Assembly: GCA_023374025.1 (NCBI GenBank)
Contig: SIJG01000194.1
Span: forward strand, 1 to 64,000
Source: Heterodera schachtii
Taxonomy: Eukaryota; Nematoda; Chromadorea; Rhabditida; Heteroderidae
Direction of reading: 5' to 3'
DNA length: 64,000 nucleotides
The number at the start of each line of letters is the position of its first letter. Position 1 is the stretch's first letter. Position numbers and translations under genes: made by a program. Shown one piece after another: positions 1 to 11,151 of this stretch. Under the pieces are notes generated by a model that had not been told where the DNA came from, made no database searches, and was given only the letters and a program-made list of their open reading frames with translations.

Positions 1-266
1 ATAAAAGGGAGCGCAATTAAAAAAAATCGCACGAGAATTCGGACAAGAATTTAAAGTTAATTTATAACTTAATTGAAAAAAATATTTATTATTAAGTAAA
101 AAACATATGCGTTTAATACTTGGGGAGTCCAATAAGTTCTTCCGAATTCCAATTACGGTAATATTGATTACGAATTAATTACAAAAGAAGGATGAAAATT
201 ACATTGATCACTGCGGAACAATATAAATTTTATCAATAAATACAACCAATTATTTCACATTTTTAG

Positions 267-428
267 GGTGAAAAATTTGCACTCGATAATGATGGTTTTT
301 CCAACGCCAATCAAAAAAATGCGTGAAGGCAAACAGTTTGTGTAAGTTAATAACTAGGGATAATTAGCTAAAACAAAATTTAAATTTTCAGAATGCGCCC
401 ATGGAATGCCAAAAAAAAACATTTTTGA
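267..428 (+). pseudogene. 3' end of an unrecognised gene
   Basis: Two candidate exons (267-341 and 392-428) are joined by a 50-bp intron with a strong GTAAGT donor and a TTTTCAG acceptor, and the reading frame passes cleanly across the junction. An acceptor-like TTTTTAG lies just before 267, so earlier exons may lie further left. The frame stops after a run of nine A. With one A fewer it would continue to a TAG near 460 and give a Ser-rich tail ending in two Cys. I do not recognise the family; the evidence is splice signals only. Confidence 0.25.
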
Positions 429-479
429 ATCATCTTCATCAAATGATGGAAATTGCTGCTAGGATGAAGTCCGAATAGG

Positions 480-1352
480 CCAAATAATTAAAATTAATGC
501 AAAAAATTATTTTAATTAAGAAAATGAAACATTTTAATTAACCAATATGGATGGGGTTGGATTTTGGCTTTTGTTCACTTTAGGTATCAATAAATGAGCT
601 CTTCAGTTGTAAATTTAAAATTTAAAAGTTATGAGATTTCAAGATTAAATTTTGAAAAAAAATTCGATTAAAACTTATTAATCCATATAAAGATTTAAAA
701 AACCTTTACAAAATTTTTTCATTTTTTTACAAACATTAATGTGATCATTTTTTTGAGCGATTAATTTTATTATTTTGAGTGACCGATGTTTTTTTCACGT
801 TTTCAAAAGATGATTAAATTGAATTTCATCGTTTGGCTGGGAAGGGTTGGTACCAATTTTTTCCTGAGCTCACTAAAACGCACGAAAAACAAGTTTTTTT
901 TTTTGCGGGAGGAGGTTGTTAAGCTACTTCGAAAAATAAATTATAATATTTATTGCTTTACCTTCTTATTAAATTGCTAGCTAAGCATCGATTGGATTTA
1001 ATTTATATAAAATTTTTAAGCATCGATTTTTATTAAAATAAGCAATAAAAATGAGCAAATGCATGTGCCAATAATTGAAAATTGATTATTATATACATTA
1101 TAAAAAACATAGCAAAGAGGATATATCACATTTCGAATTTTTCTAAAACATAACGATACAATACGCTAAAGTCACAGCCTTAAAATGAAAATTAAATTTT
1201 AACTTAAAAAATTTTCATAAAATAATTATTTCTAAATGCGTAAATAATTTATATAAATGGAACTTTCTAAGCAAGTTTACTTGAATCTTTTTTTTTTTGC
1301 AAAAATTAAAATTAATTGAATTATCATCAGAAATATCATATAATCTCAAAAA
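480..1352. other. AT-rich intergenic DNA
   Basis: Nothing codes convincingly here. The open frame at 786-980 is AT-driven, has no splice context and resembles no family in the window. The last 100 bases probably hold the promoter of the small secreted-protein gene that follows; no clear TATA box is visible. Confidence 0.5.
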
Positions 1353-1882
1353 ATGACGATTCATTCCTCATTTTTTATCTTTTTTATTGCCATTTTTTGG
1401 CTTTGCTATGAATGCACAAATGGCAGTGGCACTGACAAAGTGCCAAAAAAGCTTGGCGAGTCTTCTCCAAATTCAGGTGAAATTAACTCTTGTTGAAATT
1501 CAATTATTTTAAAGGCAAAAAAGTCATCAACTCCAGTGAGAAAAGCAACATGGAAAAGCAGAACAAAGATGACGAAACTGAAATTGGGAAAACGGTAGGG
1601 ATGCTTGGAGTTTTTTTTTAATTTTTGAAATATAAGAAGACGCCGTCACTGGCAAATTTCGCTGAAACTTTTAAACAATTTTATGCCGGAATAGCCATTT
1701 TTAATCTTAAATGGAATTAAAACATTTTTCAGCAAACTTCCGTCAGTGACATCAAAAAAGGCAAGCAACTCATCAATGACAGTGAGGGAAAGCTTCAGGA
1801 AGAGACAAAAATTGAAATTGGAAAAACGGTAGGAATACTCGGGATTTCCTGTTCAGGAGTCGCGAAATTTTTGAAATATTAA
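1353..1882 (+). CDS. small predicted secreted protein with duplicated exons
   Basis: Three exons (1353-1476, 1515-1594, 1733-1882) join in phase to about 117 residues. The first 20 or so residues form a textbook signal peptide: a short polar start, a Phe/Ile-rich core and a Cys-rich end at about residue 22. The mature part is hydrophilic and Lys/Glu/Ser-rich. Exons 2 and 3 encode related modules that share a Lys-rich start, an Ile-Asn-(Ser/Asp)-Ser-Glu core and a Glu-Ile-Gly-Lys-Thr end. The bases after each module are also alike, so the exon was duplicated with its donor. The last 17 codons read into the former donor region and stop at TAA. AATAAA-like signals lie near 2005-2030. Cyst nematode effectors often have this build, but no named family is recognised. 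Confidence 0.5.
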
Positions 1883-2515
1883 TGGAAGAGAGTGTGCAAT
1901 TAATAGAGTTTCAAAATACTTGACCCAAAACCCACATTTTTTAATTCCACCATTTTTTTTGGGTTTCATTTATAATTAAATAGCTGTTTTTGTGTTATTA
2001 ATAACAATAAATATGTAAAATAAATGGTTTTGAATTTATTACACTTAGCTTACTAAGAGGAAAATATGGTCAAATTCTAATGTTGTACGATATTGTAAGT
2101 CCCGAATCCCATAAATTTTCCTTGCCGGCAACTTATAGAGTTCAGCTTGAAATCTTTTTATTTTAAGGAATTTATAAAATTTTAATTTAAGCTGTTTAAC
2201 ATCGGCGGTGCTGGTCACAATGACAACAAAATCTTTGGTGACAAAAAAAATTTACTGTTAAATAAATATAAAAATATTTTCACTAATCGCCAGCAGGGGC
2301 CGTGTTTATATTTGTTTACATGTTTTTTCTGAATATGCTATTTATGAAAGCTCAAAAATGTCATTTTACAGTTTTCTTTTCAATCAGAGCGAATTTTTAA
2401 CAATTGAGTTTTTGAAATATTTTTGATTAGCATCGTGCTAGCAAATTAAAAGAAGAATGAGACTTTTGTTTGAGAAATTCACTTATTTTTTGGCTGGTTT
2501 GTTCAATTTTGGCTC
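1883..2515. other. intergenic DNA without recognised genes
   Basis: AT-rich sequence with several AATAAA-type hexamers near 2005-2030, which would serve the secreted-protein gene upstream. No exon with homology to the window's families was seen. Confidence 0.5.
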
Positions 2516-3125
2516 CTTTTTTGGAGTTTTTTACGGTCGGGGTCGTTTTTGCGCCGTCGTTTTTCGCGCGGTTGCATATATGTAAAATAGTATATATTAA
2601 AGAAAATTTGTATTTACTGGTCAAATAAATATAACTCCCAACTATACTGATCAGTGATCACGAATCAGAAATCAAATTTAAGTTAGGACATTGCGTATGG
2701 CCGCAGAATCCCTGCGTATGATGGCATTCTGTAGCAGGCTAAGGAGTGGTCAGGGTCGGATTCACCCGGAGTAAAAGATTATTTTGTTTTTTTTGTGGAT
2801 TTCTAAACTTAATATGTAGACTATATTAAGTTTTCAAAATGAATTTTTACCAAAATTATGACAACTTCGTCCCACAAAATGATCATAATTATGCGATGCA
2901 AATGTGAATCCCGAAAACATTATCAATTTTCTCACTGGTATTTCCGAAACTAAGAAATGCGACCTTAGTTTGTTCTATAAAAATTTTTTCTTGCTTTTTT
3001 GTTAAATTTTTATAAAAAAAAATTGTTTTTTTTTTTAAATTTTTTTCTTTGGCGCGAAAACGACCCCCGCGCGAAAACGGCGGCGCGAAAACAATCGAGC
3101 GAAAACGACCTTGCCCGAGTTTTTT
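2516..3125. mobile_element. possible DNA-transposon remnant with GCGAAAACG ends
   Basis: GC-rich motifs in opposite orientation, GTCGTTTTTGCGCC near 2535-2575 and repeated GGCGCGAAAACG near 3050-3110, bracket about 600 bp of AT-rich DNA. Related solo ends occur near 22805 and 58545. The arrangement resembles short tandem repeats inside terminal inverted repeats. No clean target-site duplication was found, so the boundaries are approximate. Confidence 0.3.
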
Positions 3126-4000
3126 ACACATATTTTGGCGTTTTATTTGTAAAGGAAAAAAGAAAAGTCAACAACAGTCCGCCATTAAGCCAAGGAAAGG
3201 CAAAAAAGTGAATAATGTCAGTGATTTGCTGCTTTGGCGAGAAATCCAGCGCCAACCTTCCAACGTTTGGGTAAAACATTTGGATCTATTGATTTGTAAA
3301 TCTTCCAAATGATCAGGAAATCAAAATAAAATAAAATCATATTAGAAAATGTTTGTCCATTTTAAACTAACATTTCATATAATAAAAAAAGAATATGGGA
3401 TTTTATATATTAAAAAAAGAATACAGCATATTTTTTGTTGATAATTTTTTAAAAGATTGTGAGATTTTTTAAATACATTATTATATTGTAAAATTTTAAA
3501 AATATCGATTATATATATCAGCAATATTACATTTTTACTGTTTTTTTTATTAAATGGAAAAGGAAATTGGTAAAGAAGGAGAAATTTTTGAGAATTTTTT
3601 TTTGCGAATTTGTGCCAATTTTTTATGAGAAAAATAGTTTTTGGGGCCGGCAGTATTAACAAATCTTGTCCAAATAATAATCATTTTATGGATTTTTAGA
3701 TTGAAAATTTAACTATTTATGGGGATTTGTCTCTGGTAGTTTCGAAAAGCAGCTCCGGAAAATTTCGGAAATTTTGTTACATTTAAAGCTGTCTTGTAAT
3801 TAAAATAAATTTTTTTTTAATTTTTGGCGATGTTTTAAAAAGAAAAGAAATATTTAATAGTTTATTTTTGGTGATTGTGAAATTTTGTAATTAAATTTGA
3901 AAACAGTCTTATTTTACTACTTTAATAAATATTTATGAATAAAAATAATTTTGTAATGTGTGGGGATAGAACCAAGACAAAAATCAGTAAAAACTGGAGC
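3126..4000. other. AT-rich intergenic DNA with a tRNA-like remnant
   Basis: No gene was found. On the minus strand, 3958-4026 holds a B-box-like GGTTCTATCCC and an A-box-like TAGTCTACTAGTTA at tRNA-like spacing, but no sound cloverleaf forms. Confidence 0.4.
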
Positions 4001-4259
4001 TTTAACTAGTAGACTATATCTTTTTAGCCTTTTCTTATTTAAAAAGATAGATGAAATTATTAATTTTTCTCAAATTAAATTTTCCTCTTCACCCAATTAT
4101 TAAAAATTTTTTCTTTAATCCCCTACCCCATTCTTACCAGTGCTTAATATTAAAATTGGATGCTTCATTAAATGCTTTTTCTCATGAATAAAGCAGGGCT
4201 CTGATCTGTTCAGATTTCTCAAAAATGTTCTGATTTGGAGGGTCCAATCTGAGAAAATT
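4001..4259. repeat. direct repeat, copy 1 (pairs with 5290-5547)
   Basis: About 258 bp recurs at 5290-5547 with only one small indel seen. The repeat runs from unique flank into the first 66 bp of the hAT-type element at 4194, so the duplication happened after that insertion and carried a truncated end with it. Confidence 0.8.
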
Positions 4260-4930
4260 AAAATTGTTCTGATTTTGAGATAGTGTCCAAAATTTTGTTC
4301 TGATTTCTTAAAACTTTTGGTATTTTTGAAATTTTATGGCATAATGTGATGTGAAGTTAAAGATAGATGAAAATTTTGGTTCTTTTTTGAACAAAAATCT
4401 GCTAAAAAACTAAGAAATCTCAAAATTTTCCCCGGCGGTGCCTACGGCATGGCACCTCCGGGCCCCAAAACTCCTAATTTTCTTAAAAAATGAACCCAAT
4501 CACAAAATCTGTTTAAAAGCGCGCCCTTTAAAAGGCATTTTTAAAAGCAAAAAATGATCTTTCCAATTGGCTAAAAATAGCCAAGGTCTTTTTTGGTGAA
4601 AATCTGTTGACAAATTGTACTCTAATTTTGAAAATTTTCCAGGCGGTGGCTATCGGCACGGTCAGACCCCCCCCCCCGAAAAATGCGCCGCAAAAATTGT
4701 TAAAAATCTGCTTTTTTTTGATCCCGATTCACCGGTGCTAATTTACTCCCCAAAAATTATTAAAACCGATAATGGGAGGTAAAAATACAAATTTGATGGT
4801 ATTTTAATTGATTGAATTGTTACACAAGCCGATTTAAAGCTATTTTGCAAAATGTTCTGGTTTTTTACCCCAAAATCAGTTTTTTTGGGCCCTATGTTCT
4901 GATTTTGAAAAATTTTCGATCCGAGCCCTG
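4194..4930. mobile_element. non-autonomous hAT-type element (CAGGGCTC family)
   Basis: 737 bp with terminal inverted repeats beginning CAGGGCTC on both ends. It is flanked by 8-bp target-site duplications, GAATAAAG on the left and GAATAAAA on the right (7 of 8). An 8-bp duplication and CAG/TAG-type termini are typical of hAT transposons. The interior is non-coding and rich in the phrase TTCTGATTT. It holds two degenerate copies of the GC-rich palindrome. A sister copy is at 48663-49439. Confidence 0.75.
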
Positions 4931-5104
4931 GAATAAAAGTAAATGTGACTCTATATTGCTTTTTTATTTCCTTTTAAATGTTTTTTGATCGATTATAACA
5001 TTTTTGAAAATTTTCCAACGTTTATTCCTATTCACGCCGATACCATTCTACTCTACAAATTGAAAATATTAAAAAAAATAAAATTATATGGTTCAATTTT
5101 TAAG

Positions 5105-5213
5105 GCTCTTTTAAATTTCGAACAAAATTATTGGGATGCCAACGCTTGTCACACTGACCTTGAAATTATTGGTGACAAAAATTTGATGGTTCATTATAAG
5201 GAAAGAAATTCAG
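5105..5213 (+). pseudogene. orphan SPRY-domain exon
   Basis: One exon flanked by a TTTTTAAG acceptor and a GTAATT donor. It encodes the SPRY segment Asn-Tyr-Trp-Asp-Ala-Asn-Ala-Cys-His followed by Leu-Glu-Ile-Ile-Gly-Asp, closely matching exon 7 of the SPRY gene at 7731-10485. No other exon of such a gene lies nearby, so this is a fragment. Confidence 0.7.
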
Positions 5214-5289
5214 GTAATTTTATTCCAAAAATAAAATTAATTTATCCTTAAGTATTTATTATCAAATAATAAATTAAAAAATGAAATTC

Positions 5290-5547
5290 TTTAACTAGTA
5301 GACTATATCTTTTAGCCTTTTCTTATTTAAAAAGATAGATGAAATTATTAATTTTTCTCAAATTAAATTTTCCTCTTCACCCAATTATTAAAAATTTTTT
5401 CTTTAATCCCCTACCCCATTCTTACCAGTGCTTAATATTAAAATTGGATGCTTCATTAAATGCTTTTTCTCATGAATAAAGCAGGGCTCTGATCTGTTCA
5501 GATTTCTCAAAAATGTTCTGATTTGGAGGGTCCAATCTGAGAAAATT
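5290..5547. repeat. direct repeat, copy 2 (pairs with 4001-4259)
   Basis: Second copy of the segment at 4001-4259. It ends abruptly inside the left terminus of the CAGGGCTC element; the rest of the element and its right end are absent here. Confidence 0.8.
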
Positions 5548-5809
5548 CGTTATATTAAATTAAATTAAATTTTCATGGAAAACCAATCAAAAAATGATGA
5601 CAAAAATTTTAATTCATTTAAATCAATTAATTACTTAAAAATTTAGACTAAAATGCTCTATTTTCTGAGTTTGTGAAAATGATTAGCGAAAAATTCCGAA
5701 AATTTTTAAGATGACTAAAGAATATTCAAATTATCTTTGTCTAATTAAAGAGAAAGTAAAAACTTTATTCGTATGATTGATCAACAAATTATCCCTTTTG
5801 GGTTATGCG

Positions 5810-6379
5810 TAGGGTTGTACGGGACCGGAAAATTTTGCCAAACCGGGACCATGACCTGCCGGGACCTGAGAAGCCGTGACAATTCAATAAAATTCAATTT
5901 TAATTTATTTTAAGTGAAAATAACACAAAATTAAATTTTTATTTTGTTTTTTATTAATAAAATCCAAAAGTTAAAGCTAAATTAAACTAATGAAAATTTT
6001 CAAATCAAATTTTCTTCAATTATTTCATACAATTAATCATTTGGTCTAAATGGTCGAATATTATTTCAAATTTAGATTTGCTTTTCACATCACTTTTTTG
6101 GCGCGCTTTTTCCAAAAAACTTTTGGTGAGGAAAGAAGGGGGTCCGGCGGTGCCGATAGGCGCCGCCGGGGAAAATTTTTATATTTTTTAAAATTTTTCT
6201 TTAATCCAATTTTCATCACTAATTTTTCACTCAGATCCCCATTCTTACCTGTGCTTGTTTTTCCCGGTTCCCGTTTGCCCTACCAGGACCGGGACCGGGA
6301 AATAGAATTTCAAAATCCGGGAACCGGGACCTCGAAGGACCGGGAATTACCGCCCCGTTCCCGGTCCTGTACAACCCTA
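5810..6379. mobile_element. MITE-like element with TAGGGTTGTAC ends
   Basis: 570 bp between inverted termini that begin TAGGGTTGTAC and continue into GGGACCGG-type repeats. It holds a GC-rich palindrome at 6146-6171. TAGGG ends suit the hAT group, but no matching 8-bp flanks are visible, so the target-site duplication may have decayed. The open frame at 6050-6421 is caused by these repeats. A related solo end sits near 26490-26536. Confidence 0.55.
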
Positions 6380-7730
6380 GTTTTTATTCGTAAAATAAAA
6401 AAGTCATCAGAAGGGCGATAATAGAGACCGGAAATTTCAAATTTGCGGGTCCCGCTGCGGGATTGGAACCCAAAATTTTTTGCGGGACGGGATCCCGCGG
6501 GATTGTTGGGATTTTGAAAATTAAAAAAAAATCAATTAAATTTCAAAAAGTTTCCAAAAAAGAAAAAATACCTGATATTTTGGAAAATAAATTTTTAGGG
6601 GCTGGCGGGATGCATTAAAAGGGGCGACTAAGATTTTCCGTATGGATTAAACTGTAAAAAGAGATCAGGAATCAAATCTGTTAATGGTCCATAAATTTAC
6701 TATTTTTTTTCAAAACCGCTTTTTTCCGGCGCAGTTTTTACAAAAAACTAGAAAAAAATGGGTATCCGGCGGTGCCGATAGGCGCCGCCGGAAATATTTT
6801 GAAAATTTTGTCAATTTCTTAACTGATTTTGTCCAAAAAATGAAAAAAAGTCGTATTTTTTGACTCATTTCTACAGCAGGATTAATAAGTAAACACCGAT
6901 CCTGCGGTGCCGATAAGCGCCGCCGGGAAATTTTTTTGCAAATTCTAGATGAAATTTGAGTTGAAAATCCAAATTCTCGAATTTTGCATTTTTGGTTCAA
7001 AATCGGTTTAAATGATCTTTTATTGCAAGGCTTGTGGTTTTCAAAATGTTTCCATGTATTTACACCATTTTTAGACGAAAAATGCAAAATTCGAAAATTT
7101 GGGTTTTCGACTTTTTGTTCGAATTAGGGTCCGGGATTTCGAATTGGCCGAAATGGACGCCGGATTCGTGATCAGCGACCTCGAAAAGCCCAGGGAACTT
7201 GTTTTTATGACATTAAAATTTTCGAAAAATTTTTTTTCAAAAAGGGGGGGGGGACAAACTACACTATTACCATAAATGTGTCGTAGAGTAAGTGGTAAAA
7301 TATATGGATGATCACAAGAAATAAAAAGACAAAAATGTGTAAAAATTTGAGGTCAAAGTGGAGAGAGAAATATCCTATTTGAGTTTTTCCGTGTTGAAAA
7401 TTCTTTTTTTGAATTTACGCAAAATAAACAATTCGTCACAAAAAAAAAATTGTTTATTATTCGGAACATAATTCTTTTAATGATTGCAAAGAAATAATTA
7501 GTTTCCGAAACGCGAAAACAGCCTACATGTTTTTGTCCGAATAAAAAAACTTTGTTCATTTTCATTACTCTAAAATGTAACTGTGCCACATATATTAGAG
7601 AAATACCCGGCACCGCCGGCGGTCTGTCGATAAGCGTCGCCGTGAAACTTTTAGATTTTTAACCCATTTTGGTCCAGAAATCGTTTTTTTTATTTTATTC
7701 AGTTAAAAATTTGGTCAATTTAATTTTCAA
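6380..7730. other. repeat-rich upstream region of the SPRY gene
   Basis: Contains GGGATCCCG-rich repeat debris (6424-6520), GC-rich palindromes at 6766-6791 and 6901-6926, and a recurring motif around TTCGTGATCAGCGACC (7100-7190). The last 300 bases resemble the region before the second SPRY paralogue (22970-23285), including a degenerate palindrome in the leader near 7612, so this part is probably the SPRY promoter and 5' leader. Confidence 0.5.
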
Positions 7731-10485
7731 ATGTACAATTCGCTGAAACTAAAAGTGGGGGACGGACAATCAGAGGAAAATGCCGGGCCAACCGAAACTT
7801 TTGGTGACCAACAGCAGCGGCAACAGAAGGTGGGCGAAACTCATTGTTAAATGGTAGTTAACATGGGTTGGACGCGACTGCGATTCGCAGCCTTTTTTTG
7901 CGACGCTAAATGTTTTTTTGCGCGTTGCGCCGAGTTTTTTAAGGGGAAAAAGATCGTTTTATGAGTATGCTGAGAAATAAATGAGGTATTTTTTGGACAA
8001 AAATTTGTTAGCAAATTGTACTTAACTTTCTAATTTAAATTTTATCGTACGAAAATTTTTAATTCAAACTTAGGAATTTCGTGAGAAATTTGCCAAGATG
8101 GAAACTGAGCTGAAGGAGGCGAAGCAATTGTGCAAGATAAAGGATCTCGAGAACGTACGTTGTTTTTTAATTAAAATTATTATTTTATTATTCAGCTTTT
8201 TCAATTTTTTCAGAGGGCACTTCAGTCCGAATTGGGAAAACAGAATCTGATGGTGGAAAACAATGCATTGAAGGCGAAAATTGACATGATGGAAAAGGAA
8301 ATGGCGCAACAAAATGAGCAGGGAAAATATGGTAGGGAATTATATAAAAATTAATGGGAATTGTTAATTAATAAAACGCATTTAAATATTTGCCGAGTTT
8401 AAGCATCCGTTGACAAATTCAAAAATTGCAAAAATTCGGATTAATCCATGAATTGAATTTGAAAGAACAACAACAGCAAATATGGTTAAAAATTGAAGCA
8501 TAACTTCTTAGGAAATTTTCATTGTTATTGTATTACCGAATATTGGGACTATCCATGGGTCACTGTCCCGGGAATCACAAAAATCGGCGATTTTTAGTTT
8601 AAATTAGCATTTTAAGTTTCCTCCGACCAAATGAAGCCAATTTTGGACAGAATCAATGAGTTGGAGAAGCAGCAAAAAGAACAGTCAAAAGGCGAGGAGA
8701 AATTAAAGAAAATAAATTTGTCAAATTTTATATATTTCATTTAAATTTTAAAAAATTTTGGTTTTAAGTTACTGCGGATGAATTGTCAAAAATTTTGGAA
8801 AAAATCAATGAAGTGGAGAAGCAGCAAAAAGAACAGCACGAAAGCACGTCCAAAGGCGAGGGAATTTTAATGAAGAACAAATTAGCACTAATTAAAATAT
8901 TTGTTTGATGATATTTACAAACTTAAATTTTAAAAACAATTTAAGCTACTTCGGACCAATTCTCACAATTACAAAATGATCAGAAGAAAATTTTAGTAAA
9001 AATTAGCGAATTGGATAAAGAAGAGAAACAGAAGAAAAAGGTGAATTAGGCGAAAATTGAAAAAATTACTCAATTAAAACTCACTTTTCTAAAAAATTAT
9101 AATTAGTAAATTATTATCTTAAGGTGTTATTAAATTTCCGTCAAAATTTATGGGATGCCAATGCTTGTCATGAGAATCTCGAAATTATTGGCGACAAAAG
9201 TTTGACTGTCCATCATAAAGGAACTGTTTCTGGTATTTTTTAAATTTATATTCTTAAAATCAATTTCTCCTAAAAAAGGTTTATGGCGTTCCGTTTTCGC
9301 AAAACATCCGATTTTGCTGAACAATGACTCATCCGACATTTTTTACTATGAAATTTCAGTAAAAAATATAGAAAAGTAAGAGAATGTTTATTTATAGAAT
9401 TGAAAAAAAATCTTAAAATTGAATTATTATTATTTTTATTAGTATTATATTAAAAAATTATTCATTTATTATTAATTATTATTCTTTTTCAGTTGGACCA
9501 CCTTCGGATTCGCAGTCAAACATCAGCAGAACAAAATTCAAAATGAAAAAGGCACTTATGAATATGAAAGTGATGGTTCGATTTGGAGCAACGGAAAACC
9601 AACAATTGCCGAATATTCTTACGGTGTTGGCGATACCGTAGGAATTGGTGTTCATTTAATCACTCGACAGCTCTTTTTCACCAAAATGGGCTTCGTTTGG
9701 GTTGGCAAATAAATAAATAATTATAATTGAAAATTTCTTATTACAAGATTCATACATTAAATAGGGGGGGGGGGTCGACCCCCCCGTTCGTATGAGGGGC
9801 CGAAATAGGGGGGGGGGGGGACTTCGTATTTGTTGGGACAAAAATGTGAAAAAATGTGGGGAAAGGTCGGAGACGAAGGGAAAAGAGAGAGGCGACTTCG
9901 TAAAGGCGAAGCGAATTTAAATAATTTAACAAAATCCTTTTAAATGTAGCCAATTGTGTACAAAAAATTCAAAAAAAATTTAGAAATTGAGTAATATTTC
10001 GTATTTTTTTACCAAATAGAACTTCGTTTTTATATGATTTTGAACAAATTGCACTCCAATTTTCAAAAAATTTCCGGCGGCGCCTATCGGCACCGCCGGA
10101 CCCCGTCCCCCCCCCCCGGTTCTCCGCGCCGCAAAAAAGGCGGTTTTGAAAAGAAAAATTTTTTGGCCAGAAGAGCAAAAAAAAAAGGTCTCCGACCCCC
10201 CCACCCCCTGGACTGCATTCGTATGAAGTCGGGTCGACCCCCCCCCCCCCCTACTATTTAATGTATGACAAGATTAGTTAATTATCTATTTATTTAATTA
10301 CTTTTTATGTGTAAATTAATCGAAAACTCCTTAATTTCCTTTTTCTCACAGATTCCCCTGGTTTTTTTGTTGCTTCATCTTTTGCTGATGATTCGTTTCA
10401 TCCATTCGTTTCTTTGCTGAGATTTGGTGACAAAATTGATGCGAATTTTGGGCCCAATTTTAAATTTGATTTGGCAACTCTCTGA
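7731..10485 (+). CDS. coiled-coil SPRY-domain protein, ten exons, one 1-bp lesion
   Basis: Exons at 7731-7829, 8074-8154, 8214-8331, 8617-8691, 8769-8855, 8946-9040, 9124-9232, 9279-9375, 9493-9700 and 10352-10485. Every junction keeps phase except the last, where a missing base in the A-run near 9681 shifts the end. With that base the product would be about 367 residues. Exons 2-6 encode Glu/Lys/Gln-rich coiled coil; exons 4-6 are tandem relatives sharing an Asp-Gln start and a Leu-Glu-Lys-Gln-Gln core. Exons 7-10 encode a SPRY (B30.2-like) domain: Trp-Asp-Ala-Asn-Ala-Cys-His, Trp-Arg-Ser-Val, Phe-Tyr-Tyr-Glu-Ile, Phe-Phe-Thr-Lys. SPRY domains bind protein partners. The secreted SPRYSEC effectors of cyst nematodes share this fold, but no signal peptide is visible here. 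Introns after exons 4 and 5 use GC donors. The last intron carries a MITE. Confidence 0.75.
9751..10267. mobile_element. MITE with CATACATTAAATAG ends in a SPRY intron
   Basis: 517 bp in the last intron of the SPRY gene, flanked by a perfect 8-bp duplication ACAAGATT (9743-9750 and 10268-10275). Termini begin CATACATTAAATAG and run into long G or C homopolymers around a GTCGACC core. The interior carries a GC-rich palindrome at 10074-10099. The open frames here come from the inverted repeats. Confidence 0.75.
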
Positions 10486-11143
10486 GAAAGAATTAATTAT
10501 TCACTAATGTTGATCTATTTGCTTCATTTTTATATTCAATTAAAATTATGTTTTTTTGTATTAATCGGAAAGTTTTGTTATTTCTCGCGTGTAATTATTG
10601 AACTTAAGACTTAAAATATAAAATTACTAAAAAAAAAACATTTATTCCTTCTGTTGATTTAAAAATTCTAAAAAGCTATTTTATTGAACTCAACTTACCT
10701 AATTAAATCATGACAACTCGCCGACGTATGACTCGCCGACGGACTAATCTCTAACCAATTTTTATAAAACTAATGTTCTTCCGAAGCTTTAACTGTTCAG
10801 AAACTATCATTAAGCAGATGTTAAGCGATTAAAAAAATCCCCAAAGAGCTAGAAAATAAAACTCATGAAATTCCCATCTTTTTCGATTTTTTCATAATAA
10901 AAATTATAACTCTTAGGAAAATTTTTTAATCGCTTAACATTAATGATAGTTTTTAAGCACTTAGTGCTTCCGAATAACATCAATTTCAAAAATTGGTAGA
11001 AAAAGAACATAGTTACGAACAAAAAATTAGTCCATCGGCGAGTCGGGACAACAAAAACAGCAAGGGGAAAAGGAGAAAAACGGCGAGTTGCAGCTGCAGA
11101 AGGAAAAGAGTGGTAAGAATATTGAACCAGTTAAATTTTATGA
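10486..11143. other. intergenic DNA with a decayed inverted repeat
   Basis: Downstream of the SPRY gene, no coding exon was recognised. An imperfect inverted repeat lies between about 10735-10830 and 10930-11040 (shared phrases: GACTCGCCGA, TTCCGAAGC, ACTATCATTAA), suggesting another foldback element, without clear duplicated flanks. Confidence 0.4.
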
Positions 11144-11151
11144 GTTTAGAC

